NCBI GenBank assembly: GCA_904502055.1
Contig: CAJGDZ010000102.1
Coordinates: 1-6,184, forward strand
Direction of reading: 5' to 3'
Origin: an uncultured Clostridia bacterium
GTDB lineage: Bacteria > Bacillota > Clostridia > Oscillospirales > CAG-272
DNA length: 6,184 nucleotides
Below, piece by piece: positions 5,990 through 6,184 of this stretch (position 1 is the first letter of the stretch; the number at the start of each line of letters is the position of its first letter). Under the pieces are notes generated by a model. The model saw only the letters and a list, made by a program, of their open reading frames with translations, was not told the DNA's origin and did no database searches. The translations under genes and the position numbers were made by a program.

Positions 5990-6019
5990 GTAACCATAGA
6001 AATCTTCAGAGGTGAACAT

Positions 6020-6184
6020 ATGAAACAGCTTCACGTCGGCGTGCTTTTCGGCGGCAGCTCGACCGAGCACGAGGTCTCCCGAAAGTCCGCCACCACCATT
6101 CTCGGCTCCATTCCGGGGGCTTATAAAAAAACCGCCATCGGCATCACCAAGGCAGGCAAATGGTACGCCTATTTCGGTGACGAG
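6020..6184 (+). CDS. ddl: D-alanine-D-alanine ligase, N-terminal part (cut by window end)
   Basis: Ddl joins two D-alanines using ATP to make the dipeptide end of the peptidoglycan precursor, in the cytosol. Only 55 codons are present, covering the start of the N-terminal domain. The strand and signature VGVLFGGSSTEHEVSRKSA (6-24) are diagnostic; Glu16 corresponds to the catalytic Glu15 of E. coli DdlB. IGITKAGKWY (40-49) is also typical of Ddl and of Van-type ligases, so the ordinary ligase cannot be told from a D-Ala-D-Lac or D-Ala-D-Ser type from this fragment; an ordinary Ddl is more likely because no van genes are near and the promoter is constitutive. ATG at 6020 has AGAGGTGA at 6008-6015 upstream. 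The rest of the gene lies beyond 6184. Confidence 0.93.
   Translation, partial: MKQLHVGVLFGGSSTEHEVSRKSATTILGSIPGAYKKTAIGITKAGKWYAYFGDE

Noticed and set aside
6020..6184. Vancomycin-resistance-type ligase (VanA/VanC/VanG-like)
   Set aside because: GITKxGxWY occurs in ordinary Ddl as well, no van regulatory or accessory gene is next to it, and the specificity-determining residues lie outside the window.

Overview
The window looks like a chromosomal segment of an endospore-forming, anaerobe-type Clostridia. The evidence is an intact spoIIIA-type sporulation operon on the minus strand, with Firmicutes-style Shine-Dalgarno sites and sigma-E and sigma-A type promoters. The base composition is fairly GC-rich with G/C-ending codons, so one of the GC-richer gut-type Clostridia (Oscillospirales-like) is a reasonable guess; the exact lineage cannot be read from here.

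Layout. Positions 1-2386 (+): the last codons of an unknown upstream gene, then a class I SAM-dependent methyltransferase of the Methyltransf_32/METTL25-like type (32-1201), then a FolC-like Mur-ligase-fold protein (1223-2386). The FolC-like protein has lost most of the residues that make folylpolyglutamate synthase active. These genes are packed as one plus-strand operon. Positions 2387-2540: a short intergenic stretch with a weak hairpin and a strong bidirectional terminator, where plus and minus transcription converge. Positions 2541-5862 (-): spoIIIAC, AD, AE, AF, AG and AH in canonical order. AC through AG are coupled by TGATG, ATGA or 1-bp junctions, while AH is set apart by a 99-bp gap that holds a possible internal promoter. 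Positions 5863-6019: a divergent promoter region with a very good sigma-E-type promoter reading into spoIIIAC and a near-consensus sigma-A promoter reading into ddl. Positions 6020-6184 (+): the first 55 codons of D-alanine-D-alanine ligase, cut by the window end.

How the genes work together. The SpoIIIA proteins build the mother-cell side of the SpoIIIA-SpoIIQ channel (feeding tube) across the two membranes around the forespore. AG, AH and AF carry ring-building domains, AC, AD and AE are integral membrane parts, and AH pairs with forespore SpoIIQ. Ddl makes the D-Ala-D-Ala dipeptide for peptidoglycan.

Most notable points: (1) the operon begins at spoIIIAC, directly behind its own sigma-E promoter, so the ATPase gene spoIIIAA and spoIIIAB are not at this locus; (2) the FolC homologue is an intact open frame but a predicted pseudoenzyme; (3) SpoIIIAG is clearly shorter than the Bacillus protein in the region that forms its extra beta structure; (4) a second sigma-E-like promoter may serve spoIIIAH alone.
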